Shown: piece after piece, positions 62,778 to 64,000 of the stretch
How positions within the stretch are numbered: position 1 is the stretch's first letter
How the letters are laid out: the number at the start of each line of letters is the position of its first letter
DNA from: Candidatus Obscuribacterales bacterium
GTDB taxonomy: Bacteria > Cyanobacteriota > Vampirovibrionia > Obscuribacterales > Obscuribacteraceae
DNA: 64,000 nucleotides
Direction: 5' to 3'
Assembly (NCBI GenBank): GCA_019746975.1
Contig: JAIERK010000086.1
Span: 41,375-105,374 of the forward strand
Program-made: the position numbers and the translations under genes
The notes under the pieces: generated by a model
Told to the model about the DNA's origin: nothing
Database searches by the model: none
Seen by the model: only the letters and a program-made list of their open reading frames with translations

Positions 62778-63758
62778 TCATTTGTCGTTGTTCATTTTGT
62801 CGGGAGCGAAATCATCACCGAGCCAATCTCTAACGAATTCAAACTCCGGATGTTTGGGTTGTTTCAATACTTCAAGCATCCAGTTGTATCGATGAATGCC
62901 ACCGGTGTCTTCAGGGGGACATGCTCGCTTACCACCGATGCATTTCGGAGAATCCAACCTTTCATGTTCAAAACTCTCAACTTGAATCTGATGCTCCCAG
63001 TTGTCGCCAAAATCGTAAGTGTAGGAGAATTTTTCGAGAGTCGTCAGCACTTCGTCAAGCCTGTACTTGGACTCGTCCCGGTGGGGAAACTCTAGTCCTT
63101 TGTTCCCATAGATCTCGTCGTCGATAGTGAATTGATGCAAGTGAGAATTGCCCCAGCCCATCGCGCGTTGAATGAGACTGTGTAGCTTGGCTAATGTGAT
63201 GTCACCTGGAACTAACAATCTTCGCCAAATCGGTGGCTTAGAGCCTTTCAGCAAGACCTTCAGTTGATAAGTGTGATCACCGCCGCAGTGTAATTCTTTT
63301 TTGATCTGACGGCGCGATTTCGTTGTGCTTCGTATTTTGTCGTTGGACCCGCTAACAGTTGTCAAACCTCTGACCTCTTCCATTGCACCATCGAAAATGA
63401 CTTTCGATTCAGTCAGCCTGGCCCGCATCGACCTGATCTGCATCGTCTGCCCCTTTGATTGAGGAACAGTGATCAAGTAGTCCAAAAGTGAGTCAATATG
63501 ATTGAGTTCTTTCAGTGATTCGACAAAGGTAGCCGCAAGTCCTAGAAGAGCGTCAGCTCCGGCTTCCGATAAGTTGATTCTCTTTTTCATGGTTTGGTAC
63601 CGCAATGCCATACCATGGTGAAAATCGATGCCCTCGCTTAGAAAAGAGAGTTCGGCTAGTGTAATGATTTTTTTCGGTTCTTCCCTGCTGGTTGATAACG
63701 CCGCTGTTGCCGACGATTTATCTTCAACAACATGAAGGTGTCGCGGTTTCTTTTTCAT
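62778..63758 (-). CDS. Plasmid pRiA4b ORF-3 family protein
   Basis: 326 residues. The C-terminal 175 residues match the pRiA4b ORF-3 domain: YQLKVLLKGSKPPIWRRLLV, LAKLHSLIQRAMGWGNSHLH, YTYDFGDNWEHQIQVE, then GGKRACPPEDTGGIHRY. The domain was first noted on Agrobacterium plasmids and with IS1096-type elements, but no transposase is nearby and its biochemical role is unknown. The first 150 residues are a separate helical region rich in Lys and Ser (AGADALLGLAATFVESLKEL). The gene is convergent with the DUF6745 gene with a 3-base gap. The start is the ATG at 63758. Confidence 0.9.
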   Translation of the reverse strand: MKKKPRHLHVVEDKSSATAALSTSREEPKKIITLAELSFLSEGIDFHHGMALRYQTMKKRINLSEAGADALLGLAATFVESLKELNHIDSLLDYLITVPQSKGQTMQIRSMRARLTESKVIFDGAMEEVRGLTTVSGSNDKIRSTTKSRRQIKKELHCGGDHTYQLKVLLKGSKPPIWRRLLVPGDITLAKLHSLIQRAMGWGNSHLHQFTIDDEIYGNKGLEFPHRDESKYRLDEVLTTLEKFSYTYDFGDNWEHQIQVESFEHERLDSPKCIGGKRACPPEDTGGIHRYNWMLEVLKQPKHPEFEFVRDWLGDDFAPDKMNNDK

Positions 63759-64000
63759 CGTTGTACCTCGACTCTAATCTGTCATTCTGTTCATAATAAA
63801 GTGCTGTTTTTTCTCAGCTTGAGTGGTGGCGATGTAAAAACTGGTTATAGGTTTTTCTGGACTCAATGTAACACTACTTTGAAGGCTCTGTGAGTCTTGA
63901 TGTGTGAAAAGTTAGCATAGTTCTTATGCGATTTCGGTGCGAAAATTGCAAGTTCTTGTCCCAAGTTCATTTGCTTATAGGGTATAGAAAGGGCTATAAC

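Noticed and set aside
62778..63758. Insertion sequence, suggested by the pRiA4b ORF-3 gene
   Set aside because: No transposase or terminal inverted repeat is visible around it.

Overview
The window reads as a chromosomal segment from a non-photosynthetic relative of the Cyanobacteria, of the Vampirovibrionia/Melainabacteria type (Obscuribacter-like). The strongest evidence is the RNA polymerase locus: rpoB, rpoC1 and rpoC2 are consecutive (9861-19349), the beta-prime subunit is split as in Cyanobacteria, and RpoC2 carries about 600 residues between its trigger-loop motif and its C-terminal core, as expected for a cyanobacterial-type SI3 insertion. No photosynthesis gene is seen. Assignment to a genus is inference. 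Coding density is high, both strands are used, and there is no obvious prophage or insertion sequence.

Layout. 1-7743: a partial large solenoid-like protein, a TPR/zinc-ribbon protein, and two tandem paralogous proteins with Lys/Glu-rich repeat N-termini and an EF-hand-like loop. 7955-9491: an Xer-type tyrosine recombinase and a selenocysteine tRNA. 9757-19400: a consensus promoter, rpoB-rpoC1-rpoC2 and a strong terminator; RpoB has an unusual acidic tail of about 200 residues. 19535-23757: a LysR regulator, a GNAT acetyltransferase, a DUF6745 protein with a divergent small partner, and a small membrane protein. 23759-30541: a large membrane VIT/VWA protein, SPFH and VOC genes in tight coupling, a DUF457-like membrane protein and a secreted TPR/NHL protein.

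31044-35985 (minus strand) is a three-gene operon: a metallophosphoesterase and an SMC-like ATPase resembling SbcD/SbcC or YhaO/YhaN, followed by an OmpR-type response regulator. Several catalytic motif residues of the nuclease-like protein and the first P-loop glycine of the ATPase are replaced. 36084-45513: a thiolase, a secreted protein made of 23-24-residue alpha-solenoid repeats, a DUF4388 protein, a secreted glycine-zipper protein, a protein of repeated helical modules, and a small protein with its own terminator. 45704-52397: an LCP-family cell-envelope protein, a TPR-matrixin metalloprotease, a Gfo/Idh oxidoreductase, a gap-pgk operon and a NifU-like Fe-S scaffold.

52573-60191: two adjacent membrane Ser/Thr kinases, a short VWA-like fragment, an lnt / DUF192 / enoyl-CoA hydratase operon and divergent ruvC. 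The Lnt homologue has Tyr where the catalytic Cys should be. 60268-64000: two tandem long hairpins, a HAD phosphatase with a terminator-like leader hairpin, a second DUF6745 protein and a pRiA4b ORF-3-like protein.

Common themes are repeat-scaffold proteins (TPR, solenoid, DUF4388, NHL), signalling proteins, and enzymes whose catalytic residues have been replaced. Functions are assigned by motif reading without database searches.
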